This document shows positions 47,084 to 54,581 of a stretch of 64,000 nucleotides of DNA, piece after piece. The DNA comes from an uncultured Schlesneria sp. Its GTDB lineage: Bacteria > Planctomycetota > Planctomycetia > Planctomycetales > Planctomycetaceae. The notes under the pieces are model-generated. The model made no database searches. It saw only the letters and a program-made list of their open reading frames with translations, and was not told the DNA's origin. The position numbers were made by a program, and so were the translations under genes. Location of the stretch: contig CAIVEI010000102.1 in NCBI GenBank assembly GCA_903904835.1, forward strand, positions 24,070-88,069. Direction: 5' to 3'. Numbering within the stretch: position 1 is the first letter of the stretch; each line of letters begins with the position of its first letter.

Positions 47084-47655
47084 GGCATGATCCCTGACTG
47101 CCAAGGGTCAATCGTTTGGTATTTCGAATAATCCCCGTCAGTCAGCTTGACTGTTAAGGAATACTGAATGCGCAAACTGAAATGGCAGTATCAGTTGATC
47201 GGAAGATGACGCCTGCATCTTGTGAGAATTAATAGAAAAACGCGGCAAGGTCCCCTCGAAGCTCCCAGCTCCTCCTTGCCGCGTTGAGACACTCGACCTC
47301 TTGCGAAGCCAAATGATGTACGCTGTTTAACTCAAATTGTGTGTCAGTCGTGACTGACAATCAAAACATAGATCATGAACTGAAGTTGTCAAACTGGTAG
47401 TTCGAGATCTTTGAATAAAATGAGTGTTTGCGGGTAATGGCGGCGCCAGGGTGGTTTGAGGTGTTGCCGTGAAGGAGGTTGATCGCATAAGGCCGGGCGT
47501 TTAAGAAAATATGACATTTCCTTTTCCGAACCCAGATTTTTCACTTTCTTGATGGGTCATCGCCCCTGGTTCGTTGACAGTATTAAGTTGTTGCAGGCAT
47601 CATGTCGTTTCGCCGGACTTAATTCCCTTGACAACCTTGCTTTGGAGAACATCTC
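47084..47655. other. Divergent spacer upstream of the secretin and DUF3467 genes
   Basis: About 570 bases that must contain the promoters of the minus-strand secretin and the plus-strand DUF3467 gene. A terminator-like hairpin is at 47239-47285 (listed separately). Nothing else recognisable. Confidence 0.5.
47239..47285 (-). terminator. Terminator-like hairpin in the secretin leader
   Basis: Perfect 12-base-pair stem (AACGCGGCAAGG at 47239-47250, its complement at 47274-47285) with a run of T on the minus strand right after it. No minus-strand gene lies above it, so on that strand it would sit about 155 bases before the secretin ATG and could end a leader RNA (attenuation) or a small RNA. 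Confidence 0.7.
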
Positions 47656-48003
47656 GTGGCAGAAACCCCAATTCTTGACCCTGGTACATCAACTCAACAA
47701 ACGGCCGCAACTCAGCCAGTACAGCAGGTGATTGAGCCTGAAGGTCTTGAGCCGCTTTACGCAAATTTCGCCCGGGTTTCCGGTTTGCCAGAAGAGCTTA
47801 TTCTTGACTTCGGCTTGAATCCTCAGCCAGCCGGAGCACAGGGGACACCGGTGAAAATCTCGCAACGTCTGGTCGTAAATTATTACACCGCGAAACGTCT
47901 GTGGCTGGCTCTTGGCGCTTTCCTGCAACGACACGAGCAAGCTTTCGGCGAAGTGCAAATCGACGTCAATAAGCGAGTGATTCCACAGCGCAACGTCAAA
48001 TAG
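47656..48003 (+). CDS. DUF3467 family protein
   Basis: A 115-residue protein of the DUF3467 family, recognised by LYANFARVSGLPEELILDFG and the C-terminal RLVVNYYTAKRLWLALGAFL followed by QRHEQAFG. The function of the family is not established; it is small and cytoplasmic and is widespread in planctomycetes and some other bacteria. It starts with GTG at 47656; GGAGA lies seven bases upstream. Confidence 0.85.
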   Translation: MAETPILDPGTSTQQTAATQPVQQVIEPEGLEPLYANFARVSGLPEELILDFGLNPQPAGAQGTPVKISQRLVVNYYTAKRLWLALGAFLQRHEQAFGEVQIDVNKRVIPQRNVK

Positions 48004-48032
48004 CTGAAATTGCCAGTGCGGCCTTTGTCCGC

Positions 48033-48070
48033 AACCCACTGGGTGGACGAGAACCCACTGGGTGGACGAG
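48033..48070 (+). repeat. Perfect 19-bp tandem duplication
   Basis: AACCCACTGGGTGGACGAG occurs twice without a gap. Each copy contains the palindrome CCCACTGGG. It lies 30 bases past the DUF3467 gene stop. Confidence 0.9.
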
Positions 48071-48147
48071 GCTTCGCTGTTGATCGTTTAAACTTTCGTC
48101 AGGTCATGCTGTTACTCCCCGTCGGCGCAGTGGCGGAAAAAACTCGA

Positions 48148-48249
48148 GGGTGGCACAGTTTTGGAGTCTTCGACAAGGCCGTGTCTTCATGGTGCGATAA
48201 CCTGCCCGAAGAGCACGGCTTAACCGAAGACGGTAAAACCGTGCCACCC
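48148..48249. mobile_element. MITE-like palindromic element, copy 1
   Basis: About 102 bases with terminal inverted repeats: GGGTGGCACAGTTTT at the left end and AAAACCGTGCCACCC at the right end (14 of 15 pair). Inside, TCTTCGACAAGGCCGTGTC and GAAGAGCACGGCTTAACCGA give more pairing. A clear copy in the opposite orientation is at 58548-58642 and a decayed copy at about 50322-50404. No coding capacity. Small size, terminal repeats and several copies fit a MITE or REP-type element. Confidence 0.8.
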
Positions 48250-48338
48250 TTTTTCCTGCCTTTTGTTTTCGTGCCTTAGCTGGAATAATCAGGTCAAAAC
48301 CTTTTTATTGACACTGACTGTTTTACGTCGGCGCGCGA

Positions 48339-49187
48339 ATGAATGATCCCTTTATTCCCTGGTGGTTGGCAGTACTGCTTGGAATGTGGTCGGTCGCTCT
48401 CACGTTGTGGGTTCGTTCCAAAGTGAATCGGGAAGTTCGGCTTTGGTCTGGGCTGGCGACGCTCGTTTATCTGGCCCTGATCTTTTTGGCTTTGAGGGTC
48501 AATCCACGTCAAAATCTTCCGTTGGCGTTCCGTTCAACGGTATCCCAATTGGCTGATTGTAGTTTCGGTGTTTGCCTGGCAGTCAGCCTGACCGCGAGTC
48601 TTTATTGTTTAGGCCGGGTCTCGGTACAGCATCGTCGTGCAGGTTATTTAATACATACACTTGCCAATGCAAGTATTTGTGCCCTGCTTCAACAGCCAGA
48701 AGTCGCTCTCGGGCTATTGATCGTCGTCGGGGTACTGGCACGTCCCCTCATCCGAAACCTTTCGATACCTGCGTCGACTTCAGTCCGAGAATGGCTGATG
48801 ACCGCGATTCGATTTCATGATAAATCAGTGGCTTTAGGGGAACAGGGCAGTTATTGGCTGGTCGGTATGCTCATCGGTATTTTGGCGTTCACGTCATTTG
48901 GAACGATTTCTTATGCCCTGCGAAGCGAGACATCGCAGGTGGCGTCGAGTCCACGACATTCTGCGCTGCCGACTCGCGACCAATTGAGCGAAGTTCTGGT
49001 GAGTCGAACTATTCCTGAGCGGACGGTATCACTCCTGAATCTCGCTTTGGGTCGCCGCTCGGACATCCTGGTGCTCATGACCGTGATTGTCTTTCTCCAT
49101 CTGGCAATGTCGATGGCCGAGGATCGAGGTGTATCGACAGCAGGGGCGAGAACCGTTGAAGTCACAATTGGAAACAGCCCAGAGTAA
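48339..49187 (+). CDS. Multi-pass membrane protein, first gene of a three-gene operon
   Basis: A 282-residue protein with about six or seven membrane helices (WWLAVLLGMWSVALTLWV, LATLVYLALIFLAL, VALGLLIVVGVLA, LVGMLIGILAFTSFGTISY, ILVLMTVIVFLHLAM). No family is recognised with certainty; the size, order and context with the next two genes faintly recall NuoJ of complex I or Mrp-type antiporter subunits. It ends four bases before the next start. No conserved catalytic residues can be pointed out. Confidence 0.7.
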   Translation: MNDPFIPWWLAVLLGMWSVALTLWVRSKVNREVRLWSGLATLVYLALIFLALRVNPRQNLPLAFRSTVSQLADCSFGVCLAVSLTASLYCLGRVSVQHRRAGYLIHTLANASICALLQQPEVALGLLIVVGVLARPLIRNLSIPASTSVREWLMTAIRFHDKSVALGEQGSYWLVGMLIGILAFTSFGTISYALRSETSQVASSPRHSALPTRDQLSEVLVSRTIPERTVSLLNLALGRRSDILVLMTVIVFLHLAMSMAEDRGVSTAGARTVEVTIGNSPE

Positions 49188-49191
49188 ATTC

Positions 49192-49488
49192 ATGAGCATC
49201 GATTATGGCAACTGGGGCAGTCTCATTCTCTTTGCATCGGTGTGCATTGTGACAGGAATTATCGGGGTAGTCCTGGCTCGAACTGACGCCGAGCGATGGC
49301 TGCGTCAAAGCGTGTTGTTGCAGGCGATTCTGCTGGTTTACGTCGTGAGCGCCGCGTTTTTCCAGCGTCAAAGCGAGCTGAAGTTAGGCGGAGTTGTGAT
49401 CGTCGGACTGTTGATCATTCCAGCAATGTTGGGATCTTCGAGCGTCGACGACGAACCGCCGTTGAGCGAGGAGCAGTCTGTACCATGA
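49192..49488 (+). CDS. Small three-helix membrane protein, NuoK/MnhC-like in shape
   Basis: A 98-residue protein with three membrane helices (LILFASVCIVTGIIGVVLA, SVLLQAILLVYVVSAAFF, GGVVIVGLLIIPAMLG). Length and helix number match NuoK or MnhC, and a short basic/acidic loop (ARTDAERWLRQ) follows helix 1, but the glutamates that NuoK uses in helices 2 and 3 are not present. It is between two other membrane-protein genes; its stop overlaps the next start (ATGA). Role unknown. Confidence 0.65.
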   Translation: MSIDYGNWGSLILFASVCIVTGIIGVVLARTDAERWLRQSVLLQAILLVYVVSAAFFQRQSELKLGGVVIVGLLIIPAMLGSSSVDDEPPLSEEQSVP

Positions 49489-50267
49489 CGGCCCCCGAAA
49501 TTTGGCTGATCGCTGCCGCGGCGTTCCCGATACTGGGGGCAATCGGTTCGTTGGCCGGGATCCTTTTTCAGTCTCCCCGCTGGGGTTTCGCCGCCGCGCG
49601 AACCGGATTGATCGGTGGATGTCTTTGTTCCGCAGTACTCGCGGTTCTTTTATACAGCAACGATTTCAATGTTCTTCCGTCAGTTCATGTTTTGAACTGG
49701 ACATGGTTCTCGATGTCCAATCCCCGCCCCATCTCCCTTACTTTTGGCCTGCAAGCAACTTGGATCAAGGCTTTGCTGGTCAGTCTTTTCGGGGGTGTGG
49801 TGTTGGCAAAACAATTTTCCCTTGGAGTTCGAGGTGGCCGCTCACTGTCAGAAAATGTCAGCCTTGTTGATAGCCTGCTTTGTGTTGCCCTGACGAGTTT
49901 TTTTTACGCACCGAATCTGGCCCAATCACTCCTCGGATGGTTAGCCATCAGTCTTGTGGTAAGTCTCCTGATTCGGCTGTCGCGCGAATCAGTTGACCTG
50001 CCGCAAGCTCGTTCAGGTCGGTTCTCAATGCCGACTGGCGAGAGCGTCGTCGCGGATGCTAACCGGGGAATTCAACCCCTTGCGTATTCTCTTTCGGTTG
50101 TTGAGCGTTTTATTCAGGAACGGGTTTGGCGCGGGGTCGTGAAACGTTTTCCTGACTGGCTCGGTGAACAGGCGGAAGTGATTGAAGAATCGACCGTTTC
50201 GTTTCAGGTCCTTGCCATAATCTTGGGTTCGTTCGCAGTGCTGTTAACGTGGCTGGCTGTCGTGTAA
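49485..50267 (+). CDS. Multi-pass membrane protein, third gene of the operon
   Basis: A 260-residue protein with about six helices (IWLIAAAAFPILGAIGSLAG, TGLIGGCLCSAVLAVLLY, WIKALLVSLFGGVVLA, LAQSLLGWLAISLVVSLLI, and VLAIILGSFAVLLTWLAV at the C-terminus). The pattern resembles the ends of NuoL or antiporter proteins with the middle missing, but key lysine and glutamate helices cannot be confirmed. Translationally coupled to the preceding gene. Function unknown; see findings. Confidence 0.65.
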   Translation: MTAPEIWLIAAAAFPILGAIGSLAGILFQSPRWGFAAARTGLIGGCLCSAVLAVLLYSNDFNVLPSVHVLNWTWFSMSNPRPISLTFGLQATWIKALLVSLFGGVVLAKQFSLGVRGGRSLSENVSLVDSLLCVALTSFFYAPNLAQSLLGWLAISLVVSLLIRLSRESVDLPQARSGRFSMPTGESVVADANRGIQPLAYSLSVVERFIQERVWRGVVKRFPDWLGEQAEVIEESTVSFQVLAIILGSFAVLLTWLAVV

Positions 50268-50704
50268 ACCAGGATACGAAGCGCCAGGGATTTCTCGTGC
50301 TTCGTCAATCTTCTGAATTACGGTGCCACTGTATGGCCGTCTTCGGTCATGCAGTGCTCTTTCACCGGCAGAACGAGAAGCCCTGCTTCTCCGAAGACTC
50401 CAGAAATCCTGAAACTTGACTTCATAAGTCAAGTTTCAGACCCGAGGAAGTCCGAAGCAGTGGCGCAGGATCCAAATTCGGAAGTTTGACAAAGCACTGG
50501 CCATAATTTGAAACGTGAGTTCATCTTCCTCTGTTGTCGACTTTCCTTTAAAACACCGCACCTTTCAAGCGAACGCCTATGCTTGAGGCAATTTCGACTT
50601 GAATTGGCAGAAAAGAGTTCCATTAGAAATGTTCAGGAATCGATTCGTTTGATCCGGGCGGGATTGGCCGACCACGTCGTCGACGAACGCAAGGATGTGA
50701 TGCA
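50268..50704. other. Spacer with decayed MITE-like element and a hairpin
   Basis: Holds a decayed copy of the MITE-like element (about 50322-50404; GGTGCCACTGTATGGCCGT at the left, CTTCTCCGAAGACTCCAG at the right) and a perfect 11-base-pair hairpin at 50410-50438 (TGAAACTTGAC and its complement around a 7-base loop). No gene seen. Confidence 0.6.
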
Positions 50705-51334
50705 ATGCTCGAAATTGGACTATTTTCTCTAGCCTGGCAAATCGATCCCATGTCCGTTGGCGAATCCCAAAGAAACGGATCGGCCACGGTCTCGGCCTTT
50801 ATTCGACCTCAAGTAAAAGCCGTCGAACGCGACGTGGATCACGCCACTTTTCTCACCCGTACGGCAGATGTCGATGAAATCGCCTCCTTGCTGAAGGAAT
50901 GGGAACAATCAACGAGCGATCAGCCTTCTTGGAACCGGTCGCGGAAGGAAGAGTTTCGACAGTCGATTCAGCGGGAATTCAACGAACATACGGCCGTCGC
51001 GGCAGAACAGCTTGCTGGTCAAGTCAGCTCAGACGGGCTGAGTGAGGCCTACCAATGGAAGATTATCGACCGAACCGATCAGCGGTTGACTCTTGAAGCC
51101 TTTCCTCGCGACGAAACCGATCGACTGTTTTTTCGCTGTTTCCGTATCTCATTTAATGTGAGCGAAGCGGTTCCTGATCGAATTGTTGTCGTTGGCCGAA
51201 ATCAAAAGCAGGGAATCGTCTGGCAGTCTGGTCAGCGGTCCAATGCAAATCGAATTCAACTCGTGAACCACCACGATGATGTTCCCCCGGCTCCGATGCG
51301 ACTCATCACAACGGCGGATTCACGTATTGACTAG
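50705..51334 (+). CDS. Hypothetical protein upstream of HtrA-like protease
   Basis: A 209-residue protein with no recognised family, no signal peptide and no membrane helix. It is rich in charged residues (FLTRTADVDEIASLLKEWEQ, RKEEFRQSIQREFNEHTAVA) and has a beta-rich second half (QWKIIDRTDQRLTLEAFPRD). AAGGA lies nine bases before the ATG. It ends 26 bases before the HtrA-like gene and is probably in one transcript with it, so a role in the same pathway is possible. Confidence 0.65.
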   Translation: MLEIGLFSLAWQIDPMSVGESQRNGSATVSAFIRPQVKAVERDVDHATFLTRTADVDEIASLLKEWEQSTSDQPSWNRSRKEEFRQSIQREFNEHTAVAAEQLAGQVSSDGLSEAYQWKIIDRTDQRLTLEAFPRDETDRLFFRCFRISFNVSEAVPDRIVVVGRNQKQGIVWQSGQRSNANRIQLVNHHDDVPPAPMRLITTADSRID

Positions 51335-51360
51335 TTGGTCTGATTGGAATGAGGATCTTC

Positions 51361-52524
51361 ATGCGGTTTTTCGTGGGATGCTTGCTATCGGCACTTCTGG
51401 CGAGCTCGTTCACAATCTGGATGGTGAGCGAGTCGCGCGATGGATCATTGACTGCGCAAGACCGTCGGGTCCGGATTGAATCTCCCGTCGAGAGAATTCG
51501 ACCAAGTGCATCAAGGATCTATGACGAAGATGGTCTCACTCCCGATGAGGCAATTGCTGTTTCAGTTTACGAAGCGGTGAATCGGAGCGTGGTGAATATC
51601 ACGTCGAAGTCTGTCAAAACCGAGCGACTGATCATGACGGAACACTCCGAAGGGTCTGGTTCGGGGGCAATCATCGATCATGATGGCCACATTCTGACAA
51701 ATTACCACGTTGTGGCGAATGCCAAGGAAGTGGCGGTCACGCTCTATAACGGCAAAACTTACGAAGCGACGACGATCGGTGCTGATCCGCTAAACGACCT
51801 GGCAGTTATCCAGATTGAATCTACCGACGACGAATTGTTTCCCGTCGCATTGGGTGATTCACGCAGCTTGCGAGTCGGGATGCGCGTGTTCGCTTTAGGG
51901 AACCCATTCGGGCTGGAGCGAACACTGACAACAGGAATCATCTCGAGTTTAAATCGCTCGCTTCAGATTCATGGGAACTGGAAGATCAAATCGATCATTC
52001 AGATTGATGCGGCGATTAACCCTGGAAGTTCGGGCGGGCCATTGCTTGATGCCCACGGACGACTGATTGGAATTAACACAGCGATTGCAACGACATCGGG
52101 TCAAAGTTCGGGGGTTGGATTTGCGATTCCGGTCAGTCTGATCGCGCGTGTGGTTCCTCAACTGTTAAAATATGGACACGTGGTCCGACCTGAAAGCGGC
52201 ATTGATAAGGTTTATCAAAATGATAAGGGTTTGCTGATCGCCGAGATGCGACCCAACGGACCGGCGGAACGGGCTGGGTTACGTGGCCCGAAAATCACGA
52301 AGACGCGTCGCGGCCCATTTACATTGAATCGGGTTGACCAGTCGGCAGCCGATCTGATCGTGGCAATCGACGATCAGAAAATCGTGAACGCAGAGGATTT
52401 TCTGGGATACATAGAAGGAAAACGTCCGGGAGATGAAGTGACGCTGACGATCGTTCGTGATGGCCGCCGAATTCAAGTGCCGCTGACTCTTGCCACATCG
52501 GAAGCGGTTGAACGAGCGGAATAG
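51361..52524 (+). CDS. HtrA/DegP-like serine protease with PDZ domain
   Basis: A 387-residue trypsin-type protease with one N-terminal membrane anchor or signal (residues about 3-21). Catalytic triad: His116 in TNYHVVAN, Asp146 in NDLAVI, Ser224 in NPGSSGGP. One C-terminal PDZ domain (GLLIAEMRPNGPAERAGLRG and DDQKIVNAEDFLGYIEG). Such proteins degrade or refold damaged proteins in the periplasm and act in stress. The ATG at 51361 has GAGG six bases upstream and is preferred to the one at 51349. Confidence 0.92.
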   Translation: MRFFVGCLLSALLASSFTIWMVSESRDGSLTAQDRRVRIESPVERIRPSASRIYDEDGLTPDEAIAVSVYEAVNRSVVNITSKSVKTERLIMTEHSEGSGSGAIIDHDGHILTNYHVVANAKEVAVTLYNGKTYEATTIGADPLNDLAVIQIESTDDELFPVALGDSRSLRVGMRVFALGNPFGLERTLTTGIISSLNRSLQIHGNWKIKSIIQIDAAINPGSSGGPLLDAHGRLIGINTAIATTSGQSSGVGFAIPVSLIARVVPQLLKYGHVVRPESGIDKVYQNDKGLLIAEMRPNGPAERAGLRGPKITKTRRGPFTLNRVDQSAADLIVAIDDQKIVNAEDFLGYIEGKRPGDEVTLTIVRDGRRIQVPLTLATSEAVERAE

Positions 52525-52675
52525 CGAATACGTGTCCGACTTCACTTGACACTCGATCGGATGATTTCAAGAATCTCCGCGCGTTGAACGTTGAGATACG
52601 TTACACTCGCAAAGTCGCCGCGTTGTTGCGGCACATTCGACATGCCGTTTTAGTAAGTATTAAGAGGAGCATCAG

Positions 52676-52858
52676 ATGGGTGGCCCGATTGTCCGTACCG
52701 GTACGACTCCCAAGTTCTGGGAAAACTACGATCGTATTTTCAGCGGTACGACTTCGAAGAAAGCGGGCGCTTCCAAAAAGGAAACAGCCGTGAAAGCAGA
52801 AGCGAAGGCCCCCAAAAAGGCGGCCGCGAAGAAGGCTGCTGCGAAAAAGAAAAAATAG
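52676..52858 (+). CDS. 60-residue protein with Lys/Ala-rich histone-H1-like tail
   Basis: A small protein: a globular-looking start (MGGPIVRTGTTPKFWENYDR then IFSGTTSKKAGASKK) and a tail with repeated Ala-Lys blocks (PKKAAAKKAAAKKKK). A strong GAGGAG lies six bases before the ATG, which supports translation in spite of the small size. The tail looks like that of histone H1 or of the basic tails of bacterial nucleoid proteins, so DNA or RNA binding is an inference. I believe similar short proteins occur in other planctomycetes, but could not check. Confidence 0.78.
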   Translation: MGGPIVRTGTTPKFWENYDRIFSGTTSKKAGASKKETAVKAEAKAPKKAAAKKAAAKKKK

Positions 52859-52908
52859 TGCGTCAAGATTCGAGATCGGCGACCTGACTCCAAGAGGCAT
52901 TTTTGTCG

Positions 52909-54573
52909 ATGTCGGTTCGTGAAACGCCGCCGAGCGAAATGAGCAACACACAGATGTGGCCCGTACTGATCGCGGTATGGGCGACATTTCTGTTGTACGG
53001 TCTCATCGCGGCACCCGTGCCTGCGGTGAATGAGCCACACTATCTATGTAAATCGAAGCATTTCTGGCAGCCGGACTGGTGCGACCGGGATTTTTTCTTA
53101 GCCTCTCGCAACGCTCACACCGTCTTCTATGCGACGATCGGCGGACTGACCCGGTTTTTCTCATTCACTCAGGCTGCCTTGTTCGGTCGTATTCTGGCGA
53201 CGTTCGTGCTGGCCTGGGGTTGGACACGTTGTTGGTCGCAATTGTTTTTTACTAAGTGGGCCGTGCTTTGGTCTGCCTGGATTTTTTTGATTTTCTCGGC
53301 TTGTGGAAACTTCTCGGGCGAATGGCTTGTTGGCGGAGTTGAAGGGAAAGTTCCCTGTTACGGATTCCTGTTGGCGGCATTCGGTGATGTGTTACGTCGC
53401 CGATTTGTTCTCGCTGCTATTTGGGCAGGGCTGGCAGTCAGTTTCCATCCCGTCGTCGGTGTCTGGGGGCTGCTTGCATTCGCCCTGAGCTGGGTCCTTG
53501 AGCGAGTCATTGATGCGAACCGACAGAAGCGTCGGCGGATGCAGTCTGCCGCGTTGAGCGAAGGACGGCTTAAGGGGAAAGCCAATTCGCTGACGGAAAC
53601 GGAGCCGGTGCCGCATTTATCGCTCGGTTCCATTCTTTTACCATGCGTGATTCTGATCGTATTCGCCTTGCCAGGTTTGATACCCGTCTATCAATTGCTG
53701 ACGGAGGCTGTCTCACCAGAGACGCGTCGCGCGGGGACGTACATTCAGGTTTACTACAGACTGGCACACCATCTTGATCCGATGTTGTTTCCGTTTCGCT
53801 CTTATGCCTGTTATGTGTTACTGGTGCTTTTCTGGTTATGCAGTTGCCGATGGGGCGGGCGAACGATTGCAAAAAAAAGGCTGGATCACATTGTGTTCTG
53901 GTCCTTGATGTTCGCTGTGGCGGGAATCCTGATCGGATGGGGGCCGCGCCCACCGATACGCATGCCGTTCTATGATCAGCGAATGAACCTGTTGAAGTTC
54001 TATCCGTTTCGACTGGCCGATGTTTTAATGCCAATCGCCGTTGCAGTCAGTCTGGTCAGTGTCCTGGAACGCACTGCTTTCAAATCAACTTCACCTAAAA
54101 CGTGGGGTGCATTCATTTCGCATCCATTGTGGCTTCTGACATTTGTCTTCATCGCCGGTTTATGGCGAGCCCACTCAATGACGGAAACAAATCGGTATTC
54201 GCTGGAGGATCGCGCGGATTGGCTCGATGTCTGTTCGTGGATCGATCACAACCTTCCGTCCGATGCGCTCGTTCAAACACCAACGAATGGATGGGCATTC
54301 AAATGGTTTGCGCGTCGAGCGGAATACGTGGCGTTCAAGGATTGTCCGCAGGATGCCGCCGGGATCGTCGAGTGGAACACGCGACTGAACTTTCTGCAAA
54401 AGTGGTTCGAGAATAACTACGTTGACGAGTTCTATTCGGCAGGTGAACTGAAAAGTCTTCGTCAAAAGACCGGGTTGACACACCTGTTGACGGATCGACT
54501 GGGGCCTCTTGAGCTTGAACCGATTTATCGTAACGGAACGTTTCAAGTCTACGATTTGTCCAGTCTGGATTGA
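52909..54573 (+). CDS. Large multi-pass membrane protein, GT-C-like layout
   Basis: A 554-residue protein with about ten membrane helices and a C-terminal soluble part (residues about 430-554). The segment VNEPHYLCKSKHFWQPDWC with acidic residues in the first extracytoplasmic loop recalls the GT-C glycosyltransferase layout (dolichyl/undecaprenyl sugar users), and I take it to belong to an uncharacterised planctomycete family. ATG at 52909 is used; a TTG two codons earlier and an ATG ten codons later are possible. It is 50 bases after the small Lys-rich gene and converges with mfd. Confidence 0.72.
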   Translation: MSVRETPPSEMSNTQMWPVLIAVWATFLLYGLIAAPVPAVNEPHYLCKSKHFWQPDWCDRDFFLASRNAHTVFYATIGGLTRFFSFTQAALFGRILATFVLAWGWTRCWSQLFFTKWAVLWSAWIFLIFSACGNFSGEWLVGGVEGKVPCYGFLLAAFGDVLRRRFVLAAIWAGLAVSFHPVVGVWGLLAFALSWVLERVIDANRQKRRRMQSAALSEGRLKGKANSLTETEPVPHLSLGSILLPCVILIVFALPGLIPVYQLLTEAVSPETRRAGTYIQVYYRLAHHLDPMLFPFRSYACYVLLVLFWLCSCRWGGRTIAKKRLDHIVFWSLMFAVAGILIGWGPRPPIRMPFYDQRMNLLKFYPFRLADVLMPIAVAVSLVSVLERTAFKSTSPKTWGAFISHPLWLLTFVFIAGLWRAHSMTETNRYSLEDRADWLDVCSWIDHNLPSDALVQTPTNGWAFKWFARRAEYVAFKDCPQDAAGIVEWNTRLNFLQKWFENNYVDEFYSAGELKSLRQKTGLTHLLTDRLGPLELEPIYRNGTFQVYDLSSLD

Positions 54574-54581
54574 CTCGCCCA

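Noticed and set aside
48004..48338. 89-codon frame after the DUF3467 gene
   Set aside because: It crosses the 19-bp tandem repeat and the MITE-like element and has no independent support.
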